Below are positions 24,448 through 33,198 of a DNA stretch of 42,533 nt, one piece after another. The notes below the pieces were generated by a model. It saw only the letters and a list, made by a program, of their open reading frames with translations, did not search any database and was not told the DNA's origin. Origin of the DNA: Magnetococcales bacterium (GTDB lineage: Bacteria; Pseudomonadota; Magnetococcia; Magnetococcales; UBA8363); the NCBI GenBank assembly GCA_015232865.1, contig JADFYU010000001.1, positions 182,706-225,238 on the forward strand, written 5' to 3'. The translations under genes and the position numbers were made by a program. Numbering within the stretch: position 1 is the first letter of the stretch; each line of letters begins with the position of its first letter.

Positions 24448-24637
24448 AATAGCGACATAACAACGCAATAAATGCATGATATAGTTTTAATTAGGAACTA
24501 AGCTCCGTATACTGTTTTCAACTTTTCGCGAGGAACAACCTGTTCGCTTTGCATGTCAGACACGCGGTTCACCCATCGATTGTTGGTGATTAGATCTTCT
24601 CCTGTTCCACCAGATAAATCAACCGCCGTTTTCAGGT
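24448..24637. other. Unassigned sequence between the ppx fragment and umuC
   Basis: A minus-strand frame that stays open until 24498, in a different phase from umuC, would encode about 50 residues ending NNRWVNRVSDMQSEQ and a short basic tail. It has no start with a ribosome binding site inside this gap and looks like the tail of a lost gene. I do not recognise it. Confidence 0.3.
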
Positions 24638-25921
24638 TCAAATAGCCCGAACCCGTGGAATCTCTCTCCACTTGGTCGTGTAGGCGGGGGATTTCATCTG
24701 TTGGCGCATACGCCACTCCTGATGAATGCCTTCGGCACCGAAGCGGAGGGTGTTCGCGCCCATTTTTTGGTTGAGTTGATCCATGACCTGCATCAGACGG
24801 TTTTTTTTCTGTCGCCCTGCATGATCGCTGAACAGGGAGGGTTGATAGTGCTGAATCGGGATTAAGTCCAGCAGGATGATTCCGGCTCGATTATACTCAA
24901 AGCCGGGTCGATAGATTGAGTCGAGAAGTTTTAGGGCGTGCTGGGTGAGTTGGCCGGTATCGTTGATCGATTCTGGCAGGGTGGCGGAGGCGGCGTGGTG
25001 ATACTGTTTGGTTATGGCGACGAACCGACTGGTGCCCAGAAAAACCGAGATCACGTTGGTCAATAACGCCTGCCGGCGCAGTTTGAGTGCGGCTCTGGCG
25101 GTATAGCTGGCGAGGGCTTCTCGCAGGGGAGGCAGGGTTGTGATCCGTTTTCCGAACGAACGTGAAGAGGTGATGGATTGGCTTGGTTTGGTGATGGTCT
25201 CCCATTCCAGGGCCGGTATGCCCCGTAACTCCTGAGCGGTACGGGCGATGACAATATTAAGTCGCCGGGCGATTTGGCCAAGATCGGTATCTCTGAGCTG
25301 GGCGGCGGTGTGGATGCCAAGATGGTTGAGTTTGGCCGCCCCCTTCGATCCGATTCCCCAGATATCGCCAACGGCGGTCATCTCCAGGGCTTTGTGTCGA
25401 TAGGTGGGGGTGGTGAGGCTGAGAACGCCTTTGGTTCGCGGGCTTTTTTTTGCCGTACGATTGGCCAGTTTTGCCAGGGTTTTGGTCGGACCGATGCCGA
25501 TGGAGGTGGGAATGCCGGTGTGCCGGAAAACGGTTTGTTGAAGGGTGCGACACTGTTCGGTCGGGTCGGTCAAATCAGCGCTGCTCAGCTTAATAAAAGC
25601 CTCGTCGATGGAATAAATCTCCATCGGTAATCCGTGGGACTCCAGGGTGCGCATGACACGGGATGAAAGGTCGGCATACAGGGCATAATTGGAGGATAAA
25701 ACCTGGATCTGGTGCTGTTTGATCAATCCTTGGATTTTGTGGAGCGGGGCGCCCATGGGCACGCCCAGGGCTTTGGCTTCGTTGGATCGAGAGACGGCAC
25801 AGCCATCATTGTTGGAAAGAACGATGACCGGGCGATTGTGCAAGCGTGGATTGAAGAGTCGTTCGCAGGAGACATAAAAATTATTGCAATCGACCAAAGC
25901 CAGGTTTTGGGGCGGTTTCAT
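24638..25921 (-). CDS. umuC: Y-family DNA polymerase, UmuC
   Basis: A 427-residue error-prone polymerase, catalytic subunit of a Pol V-like enzyme for translesion synthesis. Metal-binding acidic residues are in place: Asp in ALVDCNNFYVSCERLF (residues 8-23) and Asp-Glu in YSIDEAFIKL (near 103-112). The palm region NDGCAVSRSNEAKALG and the helix-hairpin-helix segment near GDIWGIGSKGAAKLNHLGI (about 180-198) are intact, as is the typical C-terminus ending in YTTKWREIPRV. Length equals that of E. coli UmuC. The ATG overlaps the stop of the LexA/UmuD-like gene by four bases, so the two are translationally coupled. Expression is probably controlled by that upstream protein. Confidence 0.95.
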   Translation of the reverse strand: MKPPQNLALVDCNNFYVSCERLFNPRLHNRPVIVLSNNDGCAVSRSNEAKALGVPMGAPLHKIQGLIKQHQIQVLSSNYALYADLSSRVMRTLESHGLPMEIYSIDEAFIKLSSADLTDPTEQCRTLQQTVFRHTGIPTSIGIGPTKTLAKLANRTAKKSPRTKGVLSLTTPTYRHKALEMTAVGDIWGIGSKGAAKLNHLGIHTAAQLRDTDLGQIARRLNIVIARTAQELRGIPALEWETITKPSQSITSSRSFGKRITTLPPLREALASYTARAALKLRRQALLTNVISVFLGTSRFVAITKQYHHAASATLPESINDTGQLTQHALKLLDSIYRPGFEYNRAGIILLDLIPIQHYQPSLFSDHAGRQKKNRLMQVMDQLNQKMGANTLRFGAEGIHQEWRMRQQMKSPAYTTKWREIPRVRAI

Positions 25922-26619
25922 CTTCTGAACTGATGGACGGCACTGGTCACCACCCCCCAGATTGTCACCTCCATCTCTTCGGTAATTTCCAGGGGCGTAT
26001 ACTGGGGGTTTTCGGGGATCAACCAGACTTTTTTGTTGGTGTGCTGTAACCGTTTGACCGTCAACTCTCCATAGACGACCGCCACGACGATATCTCCGTC
26101 TTTTGCCTCCAAGGATCGATCAACAACCAAAATATTGCCATGATGTATGCCGGCACCGGTCATGGAGGAGCCTTCGACCCGAACAAAAAAGGTGGCCGCC
26201 GGGTGGTCGATCAGGTGTTGGTTTAAATCCAGATGGCCTTCGACATAATCGTCGGCTGGGGAAGGAAATCCGGCTGGGACGGTTGATCCATAGAGGGGGA
26301 TGGGGTAAACGGATGTGGTTGTGGCGGCCTGAACGGATAGAACAGACCCGGAACGTTCAGGCCTGGATACGGCGGTTGCTGTGTGCGGTGGGATTAAACG
26401 CACGGAACGGGCCTTGTTATCACTCTGGGTGAGCACCCCCTTTTTTCTTAATTTTTTGATTTGCTCATGGACGCTGGGGCCGCGAATGTTGAGATGGTCG
26501 GCCAACTCCTGAATGGTGGGAAAAAGCGCTGTTTTTTTTGAGAGCAGGCGGATGGCCTGAACCAGTCGTTCCTGGGCCGGGGTTAATCCTTTTGTGGGTT
26601 TCGGACCTCTGTTGACCAT
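25918..26619 (-). CDS. umuD: LexA/UmuD hybrid: winged-helix DNA-binding domain plus self-cleaving S24 peptidase
   Basis: A 233-residue protein. Residues 10-75 are a LexA-type winged helix (GLTPAQERLVQAIRLL, then FPTIQELADHLNIRG, then LRKKGVL and KARSVRL). Residues 105-233 are an S24 domain whose sequence is closer to UmuD than LexA: the cleavage site is Ala116-Gly117 in VPAGFPSPADDYVEGHLDLN, with the catalytic Ser 152 in EGSSM and Lys 189 in GELTVKRL. It therefore combines a repressor head with a mutagenesis subunit. RecA-stimulated cleavage should release a UmuD'-like fragment and also inactivate the repressor. It is the first gene of an operon with umuC. A perfect 14-bp palindrome overlaps its promoter. 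Confidence 0.9.
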   Translation of the reverse strand: MVNRGPKPTKGLTPAQERLVQAIRLLSKKTALFPTIQELADHLNIRGPSVHEQIKKLRKKGVLTQSDNKARSVRLIPPHTATAVSRPERSGSVLSVQAATTTSVYPIPLYGSTVPAGFPSPADDYVEGHLDLNQHLIDHPAATFFVRVEGSSMTGAGIHHGNILVVDRSLEAKDGDIVVAVVYGELTVKRLQHTNKKVWLIPENPQYTPLEITEEMEVTIWGVVTSAVHQFRR

Positions 26620-26664
26620 TGGCTACCGTTCATTCTCGAAAAGAGAGGGGGAAAATAAACAGTG

Positions 26665-26678
26665 CTAATATATATTAG
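26665..26678. promoter_or_regulatory. Palindromic operator candidate of the umuDC-like operon
   Basis: CTAATATATATTAG is a perfect 14-bp palindrome 45 bases before the start codon. It overlaps a likely -10 box. It does not resemble the E. coli (CTGT-N8-ACAG) or the alphaproteobacterial (GAAC-N7-GAAC) SOS box, so it would be a distinct operator if bound by the hybrid LexA-like protein. Confidence 0.5.
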
Positions 26679-26696
26679 GTCTATTCCATTTTTCAA
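26667..26696 (-). promoter_or_regulatory. Promoter of the umuDC-like operon
   Basis: On the minus strand, TTGAAA (26696-26691) and TATATT (26672-26667) are spaced by 18 bases. The -10 box lies inside the palindrome at 26665-26678, an arrangement expected for repression. Confidence 0.5.
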
Positions 26697-26769
26697 GGGA
26701 ATACACCCGCTGATTGCCATTTTAGAGGGCTTTGTCCGGAAAGTTCGGTGGCAGTGGTTACATATTTAC

Positions 26770-29700
26770 TCATGAAAGAGAAAAACCGATTATTGAAACA
26801 TCATCCCGACGGCTTTCGGATCCTTGGTGATCTGTTAACGCTTGCAGCAAAATAGTTTTCTGCTCTTCAAAGGGAATGTCCCGGCTTTTAAGAAGTAACT
26901 CTGTAAACCTGCGCTTACCAAACCCACGTCTTTTTTTACCGCCCACTTGATCAATGATACCGTCTGAAGTCATATAGAATCTCTGCCATGGTCGAAGCTC
27001 AATTGAAATATCTTGATAAATTTGATCTCTGGGAATGCCTCGGTAGCCCGTACCTTTTTTGGTTCCTTTGATTATAGACACCTTCTCTCCTTCCAACACA
27101 AAAAGCTCAAAGCGAGCTCCAGAGAAAAGCATGATTCCACCTTTGGATGGGATGTAGCAGACTCCCAATTCCAAGCCATCATCAGACTCACCTTTATCCA
27201 GGTGTTGTCCCAAGGCCGTTTGAATCAACTGGTGAATCCGTTGTAAAAGCAGACCAGGATTGCCAGGCTCAACCTCACGATAGGCTTGTCCAAATGCCCC
27301 ATTGGAAATGAGAGTCATGAACGCTCCAGGAACACCGTGACCGGTACAATCTCCAAGCATCAACACGTGTCCATCGCCCCAAGGGCGGCACCAATACATA
27401 TCTCCACCTACCACATCTCTAGGCTCCCAGATTACGAACCGGTTCGGAATCACCTTATCCAGGTTGCGCGCCAAGGGTAGGATGGAGTGCTGAATTCGAC
27501 TGGCGTACCGGATACTTCCGGAGATAATTTCCATGGCATCATCGACAACGTGTTTAGCATGCAGAAGATCTTGCTCCGCTTTTTTTCTGAGCGCAATCTC
27601 TTGGGCCATGCGGCGGTTCCATACCACAATTATAAAAATAATGAAGGTCGCAGCACTCCCAATCGGCACGGCCCAAATAAGAATTGTCTTGATGTCCAGT
27701 CCGAACTGTACCTGAACTGCCATCCAGGTGTTTTCTATTGACTTGCGTTCATTTTCATCAATGCTCTCAAGGGCTTTATCCAGCAACACCACCAATTCCG
27801 GCCAATCTTTGCGAACACCGATAGAAAGCTCGAATTTATAGTCTGTGGGTGCTGCAATTTTAATCTTGGAGAGCTTTTTCTGGTCGATCAGGAAGGTTAT
27901 GCCGCCCAGGTTGTCAATAAAGGCGGTGATCTGTTTGTTCTGGAGTTCGATCATTCCCTCTTCCAGGTTATTGAATGGCACCAGGGATAAATCAGGATGC
28001 TCCTGGCTGAGAATATCTTGAATGGCAGATCCTGCGACTACGCCGGTCTTGAGACCTTTTAAGTCAGAAATCTTGCCAACGAAAGGGGTGTCCTTGTGCG
28101 TGGCAATCACGATGGGGAAAGAGATGATGGGTTTGGTAAAGTTGAGATAAGACTCCCGCTCTGGCGTGCGCACGATTGCGGGTATGATATCCACATCGCC
28201 AGACTTCACTTTATGGATCACCTGCTCCCAGGAAAGACCCCACATGGGCGTCATTTTAATACCCAGACGCTGAGAGAACACATCCAGATATCCGGCGGAA
28301 ATACCACTGAATTTATCCTGTTCATCCCGAAAACTAAAGGGGGGAAAATTAAAGTCTCCGCCAATTCGGATGTCTAGATGTTTGGTCAGCCACTGCTCTT
28401 CATCCAAGGACAAATCAATATGCTTTCTATCCCCAGAGGTATCCATTTTAAGCCACTTTTTCTGAAGTTCTCGACGTTCCTCCTGTGTGATTGTATCCAA
28501 TCCTTTCTGAAGAATTGACTGTAAAATTGGTTCATCGATGCGGGAAAAAAAATGCAGCGGAGAAGGCGGAATTATTTTTTGACTAATTCCTTTGATGCCT
28601 GTAATGCTGTTATCCCTCAAGGTTTGGTACATGACAATTTGGGATTGGATCAGGGCATCGACCTCTTTGTTAAGAACAGCATTGATAGCCTCTAATATAT
28701 CCAGCGTTTCCACAATCGTGGCAGTCGGCAAATAGGCCTTTATCTTCGGGGTGGTGCCATAACTTTTCAACATGGCGATTTTCTTGTTGGCCAGGTCGTC
28801 CATGGTGTGAATTTTTTGATTATCAGAAAGAACGTATATAAACTCCTTCGATAGAAAGTATGGTTTGGAAAAGAGACCATAGGTGGCCCGTTCATCGTTA
28901 TAAAAGGCGTCCGGAAGCAGATCGATGGTGCGTTCACGAAAACCGATCAACAGAGTTTCCCAAATGTCACTGACGAACTCGAATTGCAGCCCTGTACGTT
29001 GTGCCAAAAGCTCTAAATAGCCACCGACAAGCCCACCGACCTGTCCATCTTTGGTCGCAAAAATAATGGGCCGCCACTCCTCGACACCTACTTTGACCGT
29101 GTGGCTGGAAACCCAATTTTGCTCTTCTTTATTTAGTTTAGCCTTGATGGTCTGAGGGCTGAGTTCTCCCCAGAGGAATCCAGGAGGAATCTCCTGTTGA
29201 TTAGCCAGCAGGAGTTGTTGGTAGGTGGCTGCAATTTTTTTGTAGCGGGATGGCTCTATATGGCCCAACTTAAAGGTGCGCGTATCGACCAGTTCCGCTG
29301 TTTGACGAGCTTCGAACTTCAAATGGGGCCGGGTTTTATTTTGGGTGTTATATTTTTTCAGGATCAGATCAATGATCTCATCCTGGTGGTCCAAAGCATA
29401 TTGCCAACCTTTGAGTGTCGCTCGAAGAACCTTGGCCACCCGTTCCGGATGATCTTTGGCTTCAAGTTCAGAGGTGAACAGATTGTCGCCGTAAAAATCG
29501 ATTCCGTAATCTCTAGGATCGATGACATTGGCCTCTTCCCCCTGTTCATGGAACCAAAAGGGTTCGTTGGTAGAGTAAGCCAACATGGCATCCACCCTAC
29601 CTTCGATAACATCCTCAAAGCGATAGGAATGCTCTTGCCAATCCACCTTTTCCTGAGCCCCGAGAGCCTTACGCACCATTGCCTTTAAGGATGCATCTCC

Positions 29701-30120
29701 CTGGCCTTGCAGATAAGTCATGACTGACTTGCCAGCCAGATCGTAGGGTGTGCGCAGATTGGATTTACGCAGGGTAAGAATAATCACCGGGGAGTGCTGA
29801 AATATCTGTGCAATCAGAACCACCGGCTCATTATTCAGGCGAGAAAGCAGTAAGCCCGCATCAGATACCCCGTAGGTGGCCCGTCCACTAACCACCTCTT
29901 TGACCGGATCACCATTGGCCACATACTCGATCAGATCAACATCCAACCCTTCCTCGGCATAAAAGCCTTTCTCCAGAGCTGCATAATACCCTGCAAACTG
30001 GAACTGGTGAAACCACTTGAACTGGATTGAGATTTTTTCTGGGTCTTGAGCTTGGGCAGGCACTGTTAAAGCACACAGTGTATAGAGGGAAAAAACCAGG
30101 AAAAAAAAACGTTTCATCAA
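26770..30120 (-). CDS. Membrane sensor phosphatase: NMT1-like plus two SBP3 domains fused to SpoIIE/PP2C
   Basis: A 1116-residue membrane protein. Residues 1-24 are a signal sequence. Residues 28-300 are an NMT1/THI5-like periplasmic binding domain (FKWFHQFQFAGYYAALEKGF). Residues 340-560 and 580-800 are two family-3 solute-binding domains (the second begins DIRIGGDFNFPPFSFRDE). A transmembrane helix lies near 810-832, followed by a short coiled coil. Residues 880-1116 are a SpoIIE-type Ser/Thr phosphatase with intact metal Asp residues (VVGGDMYW near 905, GDCTGHGVPGAFM near 923, a later SDG and RRDDVS). Small-molecule binding outside would control dephosphorylation of a cytosolic partner, usually an STAS anti-anti-sigma factor. 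No such partner or anti-sigma kinase is in the window, so the output is unknown. Confidence 0.88.
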   Translation of the reverse strand: MMKRFFFLVFSLYTLCALTVPAQAQDPEKISIQFKWFHQFQFAGYYAALEKGFYAEEGLDVDLIEYVANGDPVKEVVSGRATYGVSDAGLLLSRLNNEPVVLIAQIFQHSPVIILTLRKSNLRTPYDLAGKSVMTYLQGQGDASLKAMVRKALGAQEKVDWQEHSYRFEDVIEGRVDAMLAYSTNEPFWFHEQGEEANVIDPRDYGIDFYGDNLFTSELEAKDHPERVAKVLRATLKGWQYALDHQDEIIDLILKKYNTQNKTRPHLKFEARQTAELVDTRTFKLGHIEPSRYKKIAATYQQLLLANQQEIPPGFLWGELSPQTIKAKLNKEEQNWVSSHTVKVGVEEWRPIIFATKDGQVGGLVGGYLELLAQRTGLQFEFVSDIWETLLIGFRERTIDLLPDAFYNDERATYGLFSKPYFLSKEFIYVLSDNQKIHTMDDLANKKIAMLKSYGTTPKIKAYLPTATIVETLDILEAINAVLNKEVDALIQSQIVMYQTLRDNSITGIKGISQKIIPPSPLHFFSRIDEPILQSILQKGLDTITQEERRELQKKWLKMDTSGDRKHIDLSLDEEQWLTKHLDIRIGGDFNFPPFSFRDEQDKFSGISAGYLDVFSQRLGIKMTPMWGLSWEQVIHKVKSGDVDIIPAIVRTPERESYLNFTKPIISFPIVIATHKDTPFVGKISDLKGLKTGVVAGSAIQDILSQEHPDLSLVPFNNLEEGMIELQNKQITAFIDNLGGITFLIDQKKLSKIKIAAPTDYKFELSIGVRKDWPELVVLLDKALESIDENERKSIENTWMAVQVQFGLDIKTILIWAVPIGSAATFIIFIIVVWNRRMAQEIALRKKAEQDLLHAKHVVDDAMEIISGSIRYASRIQHSILPLARNLDKVIPNRFVIWEPRDVVGGDMYWCRPWGDGHVLMLGDCTGHGVPGAFMTLISNGAFGQAYREVEPGNPGLLLQRIHQLIQTALGQHLDKGESDDGLELGVCYIPSKGGIMLFSGARFELFVLEGEKVSIIKGTKKGTGYRGIPRDQIYQDISIELRPWQRFYMTSDGIIDQVGGKKRRGFGKRRFTELLLKSRDIPFEEQKTILLQALTDHQGSESRRDDVSIIGFSLS

Positions 30121-30422
30121 GCAAGAAGCCTCATAAGGGGCGCAGAAAAAGTTCCAATAGGTCGATAAACCAATAACGAGCCGTGTTAAGAAGAATATTA
30201 GTTGATCTGACCTCCCACGTCATTAAAAAATATAATCCTGACTTCGGCGGTTGGACAGGCGTAAATGTTGAGAAATTTTAAATAAAAAAAACAAAGTCAC
30301 CTTGTTGCCAAAGTTTTGCTGTTTTTAATATCACAAACGATGCAAAATCCAGCGCAATATGTACAGGTTATTTTTGGACCGTTCCCCACCCTTTTTATTA
30401 AGTGTTTTTTGCCTGTGGTCAA
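30121..30422. other. Intergenic region, 302 bases
   Basis: This lies upstream of the sensor phosphatase gene and downstream of the M41-like gene, both on the minus strand. It is AT-rich. It should hold the phosphatase promoter, but no consensus promoter, terminator or repeat is convincing. Confidence 0.4.
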
Positions 30423-31046
30423 TCAGTCAATGTGCCGTTTTATAAGGGCCAGGCTCTGCGGCCAGTCGAGGCTGGCTTGATCGAGCAGGGCATCGGCCAG
30501 GGTTTCGATTGCTAACCAGGCGCCGGGCATCCGAAACAGGCTTCGGGTCGCCTGTTCCTGTTTTTCCAGTAGAGCGCTGATTTCGGCTTCGGTTTTCATG
30601 ACGTCTGCGGCCAGGATTCTGGCATGTTCCCAATCATCTCGGCCACCCTCGATAACCACGGCGATAACCGGAATCTCCAAAAACAGAGCTTCGGCCATGG
30701 GGCCGGCCAGATCGTGAATAATCTCACGGCTGGCTTGGTCGATGAGGGTTTTTTTGAACTGTTGCCCATCGATCTGACGGCCTGTCTCCAGTTTTGGTGG
30801 GTCGATGTCGATGGATCGGATCTGACCCTGGGTTATCTCGAACAGGGCGTTGTGGCGTTGTCCCCCCTCCACCATTCCAATAACGGCATGGGCTTTGTTG
30901 CGGGCGTCGAGGTAGGGACCGGCGCTGATCTCTTCGATGCTGCGGATAAAAACCCGATGATAGGGGGAGTTGGTATGCCAGTGCGCCAGGGCATGTCCGG
31001 CGATATGGATGGCGGCAGATCGAGGTGGGCGTATATCGGTCTTCAT
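30423..31046 (-). CDS. M41 peptidase-like protein with a degenerate zinc motif
   Basis: A 207-residue soluble protein that resembles the stand-alone protease domain of FtsH-like (M41) peptidases. The N-terminal AAIHIAGHALAHW (residues 11-23) aligns with the usual HEAGHA zinc-binding helix, but the catalytic Glu is replaced by Ile (HIAGH). The later helix LAGPMAEALFLEI (near 113-125) and GGRDDWEHARILAADVM (near 134-150) match the family, which has a third metal ligand in this region. Both His are kept, so zinc may still bind, but peptide cleavage should be lost. It has no AAA+ domain. It sits 55 bases after the glutamine amidotransferase gene on the same strand and is probably co-transcribed. 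Confidence 0.65.
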   Translation of the reverse strand: MKTDIRPPRSAAIHIAGHALAHWHTNSPYHRVFIRSIEEISAGPYLDARNKAHAVIGMVEGGQRHNALFEITQGQIRSIDIDPPKLETGRQIDGQQFKKTLIDQASREIIHDLAGPMAEALFLEIPVIAVVIEGGRDDWEHARILAADVMKTEAEISALLEKQEQATRSLFRMPGAWLAIETLADALLDQASLDWPQSLALIKRHID

Positions 31047-31101
31047 GGTCTTTCTCGATGCTTTTCTGTTTGTTTGTTATAGCCAGTTACAACCGTTAGG
31101 A

Positions 31102-31800
31102 TTAGGCTAAAAAAGAGAGAATCCAGCTCATGATCTGTTGGTTGTCGGTCTGATGGTTCAGGCTTGCCAGAGCTTGGTCCACCGGCCCGTCACCGATTAG
31201 CTGGCGACGATCTTTCATCAAGGCTTCCAGATAGGCGGGGTTGAATTCCGGGTGTCCTTGAAAGGATAAAATGCGGTTGTCAATCTGAAAACCGGCAATG
31301 GGGCAGTGGTCGGTTCGGAGGATCACTCGGGCAAAGCCTGGCAACTCCATCACCTGGTCCTGGTGACTGTAGAGCAGGTTCACGCAGTCGAGTCCGGGCT
31401 GCATCCAGGGTTGTGGTCTGATGATGTCAGCCCGTTGAACGCCCAACCCCCAACCCTGTCTGGCCCGTTCCACCTTCCCCCCTAAAGCCTGGGCAATGAG
31501 CTGGTGGCCAAAACAAATTCCGATCAGACGGCCTGCCTTTTGGTCAACCGTTCGGACAAATTCGAGCAGTTGTTCAATCCAGGGTTCCGAATCGGTAACC
31601 GAGTTGGCGGAGCCACAACAAAGATAGGCGTCAAACCCCTTGGTCGGATCTGGAAAGTGGCCATTTTGAACCTGAAAATCAACCAACTCGACCGATCGGT
31701 CCAGCCCAAGAAAGGCGGAACGAAACATGGAGAGATAATCACCATGCTCGACTCTCAGTTGTCCAGGTGGAAAACCGGCGTGTAAAAAAGCAATTCTCAT
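31102..31800 (-). CDS. Class I glutamine amidotransferase-like protein
   Basis: About 232 residues from the ATG at 31800 (MRIAFLHAGFPP); an in-frame start at 31857 would overlap the preceding gene. It has the triad-class fold: catalytic Cys in GICFGHQLIAQALGG (near residue 97) and His-Glu in FQGHPEFN (near 184). It also has the SANSVTDSEPWIEQL segment seen in GMP-synthase-like stand-alone domains. Such proteins hydrolyse glutamine or gamma-glutamyl compounds, and the acceptor domain is missing. Substrate is unknown. It begins five bases after the rhodanese lipoprotein stop, so it is the second gene of a three-gene operon. Confidence 0.88.
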   Translation of the reverse strand: MRIAFLHAGFPPGQLRVEHGDYLSMFRSAFLGLDRSVELVDFQVQNGHFPDPTKGFDAYLCCGSANSVTDSEPWIEQLLEFVRTVDQKAGRLIGICFGHQLIAQALGGKVERARQGWGLGVQRADIIRPQPWMQPGLDCVNLLYSHQDQVMELPGFARVILRTDHCPIAGFQIDNRILSFQGHPEFNPAYLEALMKDRRQLIGDGPVDQALASLNHQTDNQQIMSWILSFLA

Positions 31801-31805
31801 GGGGG

Positions 31806-32228
31806 CTATGGGGTTGGGATCCGGGCCTGGACAACGGGATTTTTTTCTCCGATCCATTTGGAAATACCATGTTTCAGATTATAAACCTGGGTGTAGCCCA
31901 GTTTTTCAGTGAGATATTGAGCCAAAAATGAAGAGCGATTACCGGTTCGGCAGATCAAAAGTACCGGGTCGTCTTTTTTAATCTCTTGTGTAAAGCGGGG
32001 AATAAACCCATCGTCCGGGCGGCCAACTGAATTAATAAAGGTCAATAGTCGGCTGCCTTTGATGATTCCGGTCTGCTGCCATTCGTCGGTCCGGCGGATG
32101 TCATAGGCTGGTATCCCTTTGGAAATCATGGTTTTTAGCTGGGTATTGTCGATGTCAGTATACGGTTGCTGCGAGCAACTGCTCAGCATAAGCAGCAGTA
32201 TGAGAATAGAGAATACTCTCGATAGCAT
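31806..32228 (-). CDS. Rhodanese-domain lipoprotein
   Basis: A 140-residue lipoprotein: a hydrophobic signal ending in a lipobox, LMLSSC, is followed by a rhodanese domain with the active-site Cys in LLICRTGNRSSFLAQYL. I chose ATG 32228, with AGGA eight bases upstream, because it gives a normal lipoprotein signal; the frame is open upstream to 32411. The domain would transfer sulfur or bind thiosulfate or persulfide in the periplasm. The divergent gene is a TauE/SafE permease, a family that often exports sulfite or organosulfur compounds. Together they may form a small sulfur-handling locus, although this is inferred from context only. Confidence 0.85.
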   Translation of the reverse strand: MLSRVFSILILLLMLSSCSQQPYTDIDNTQLKTMISKGIPAYDIRRTDEWQQTGIIKGSRLLTFINSVGRPDDGFIPRFTQEIKKDDPVLLICRTGNRSSFLAQYLTEKLGYTQVYNLKHGISKWIGEKNPVVQARIPTP

Positions 32229-32376
32229 GATGATTGTCCTGTTTGTCTGGTGCCAATAAAAAAGCGTTAAAGCGAATTCTATTGTGACAACTGCACTGGT
32301 CAATGAAAAGGATTTCAGGACAAAAAAATGAGACCCTGGCGATATCAACCGGATTATCCTTGTGTATTGATTCGGA

Positions 32377-33198
32377 ATGATGTTGCTTTCCCTGTTTGCC
32401 GTATCGATCAATAGACAAGGTGGGTTTGGATTTTTTGTAATGAACAGTGTGGATTGGATGGTTGTTGCCGGAATCTATTATGTGGCGGCCTACTTGAAGG
32501 GGGTGACCGGACTGGGGTTTGCAACCGCCTGTCTGCCGATGTTGGTGATCGCCTTTGATTTAAAAACCGCTCTACCGTTGGTTATCATTCCCTCTTTGGC
32601 CAGCAATATGTTGGTTATGGTCGAGGCCGGCCACTTCAAAGAGATGGTGGTCCGCTTTCGCAGTCTCTATCTGTCGGCTCTGGTCGGGCTGTTTGTTGGG
32701 TTGTATTTTTTGGACCGGATGGACAGCTATCTGGGCGGAGCGGTATTGGGGGTAACCCTGATTCTCTACACCCTTTGGTCGGTCGGTTTTCCCAACGTCA
32801 CACTTTTGAACCGACGCCAGGAATCGCTTCTCTGTATTCCAGTCGGATTGAGCAACGGAATCATCAACGGCATAACCGGATCACAAATCGTGCCGGTACT
32901 GCCGTATCTGCTCTCTCTACCTCTGGATCATAACCGTTTTGTTCAGGCGATCAACAGCTCGGCAACCCTCTCCAGCCTTGTCATGATGGTCGGGTTGAGC
33001 CATCTGGGCCTGTTGACTTGGGATGCTCTTCCCATCTCTTTGGCCGGAACCCTGGTTGTTCATTGGGGGGTACGAGGGGGAGCCAAAGTTCGGCGTCGAT
33101 TGGCACCGGGTACCTTTAAACGGGCGCTTCTTTTTGTAACCGCACTTCTTGGGGTAATTTTAATCTTAAAATGGGCCGCCCACCAAGGCTGGGCCTAA
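32377..33198 (+). CDS. TauE/SafE family permease
   Basis: An integral membrane protein of up to 273 residues with about eight helices. Family features include AAYLKGVTGLGFATACLP near residues 37-54, where a conserved Gly-rich helix is followed by a charged loop, and its internal repeat GLSNGIINGITGSQIVPVLPYLLSL near 155-180. The family transports sulfite, sulfoacetate or other anions out of the cell; direction and substrate cannot be read here. The Met at 32440 (MNSVDWMVV) is an alternative start and would remove an unusual N-terminus, but neither start has a strong ribosome binding site. It is divergent from the rhodanese lipoprotein and ends just before the second MITE copy. Confidence 0.85.
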   Translation: MMLLSLFAVSINRQGGFGFFVMNSVDWMVVAGIYYVAAYLKGVTGLGFATACLPMLVIAFDLKTALPLVIIPSLASNMLVMVEAGHFKEMVVRFRSLYLSALVGLFVGLYFLDRMDSYLGGAVLGVTLILYTLWSVGFPNVTLLNRRQESLLCIPVGLSNGIINGITGSQIVPVLPYLLSLPLDHNRFVQAINSSATLSSLVMMVGLSHLGLLTWDALPISLAGTLVVHWGVRGGAKVRRRLAPGTFKRALLFVTALLGVILILKWAAHQGWA

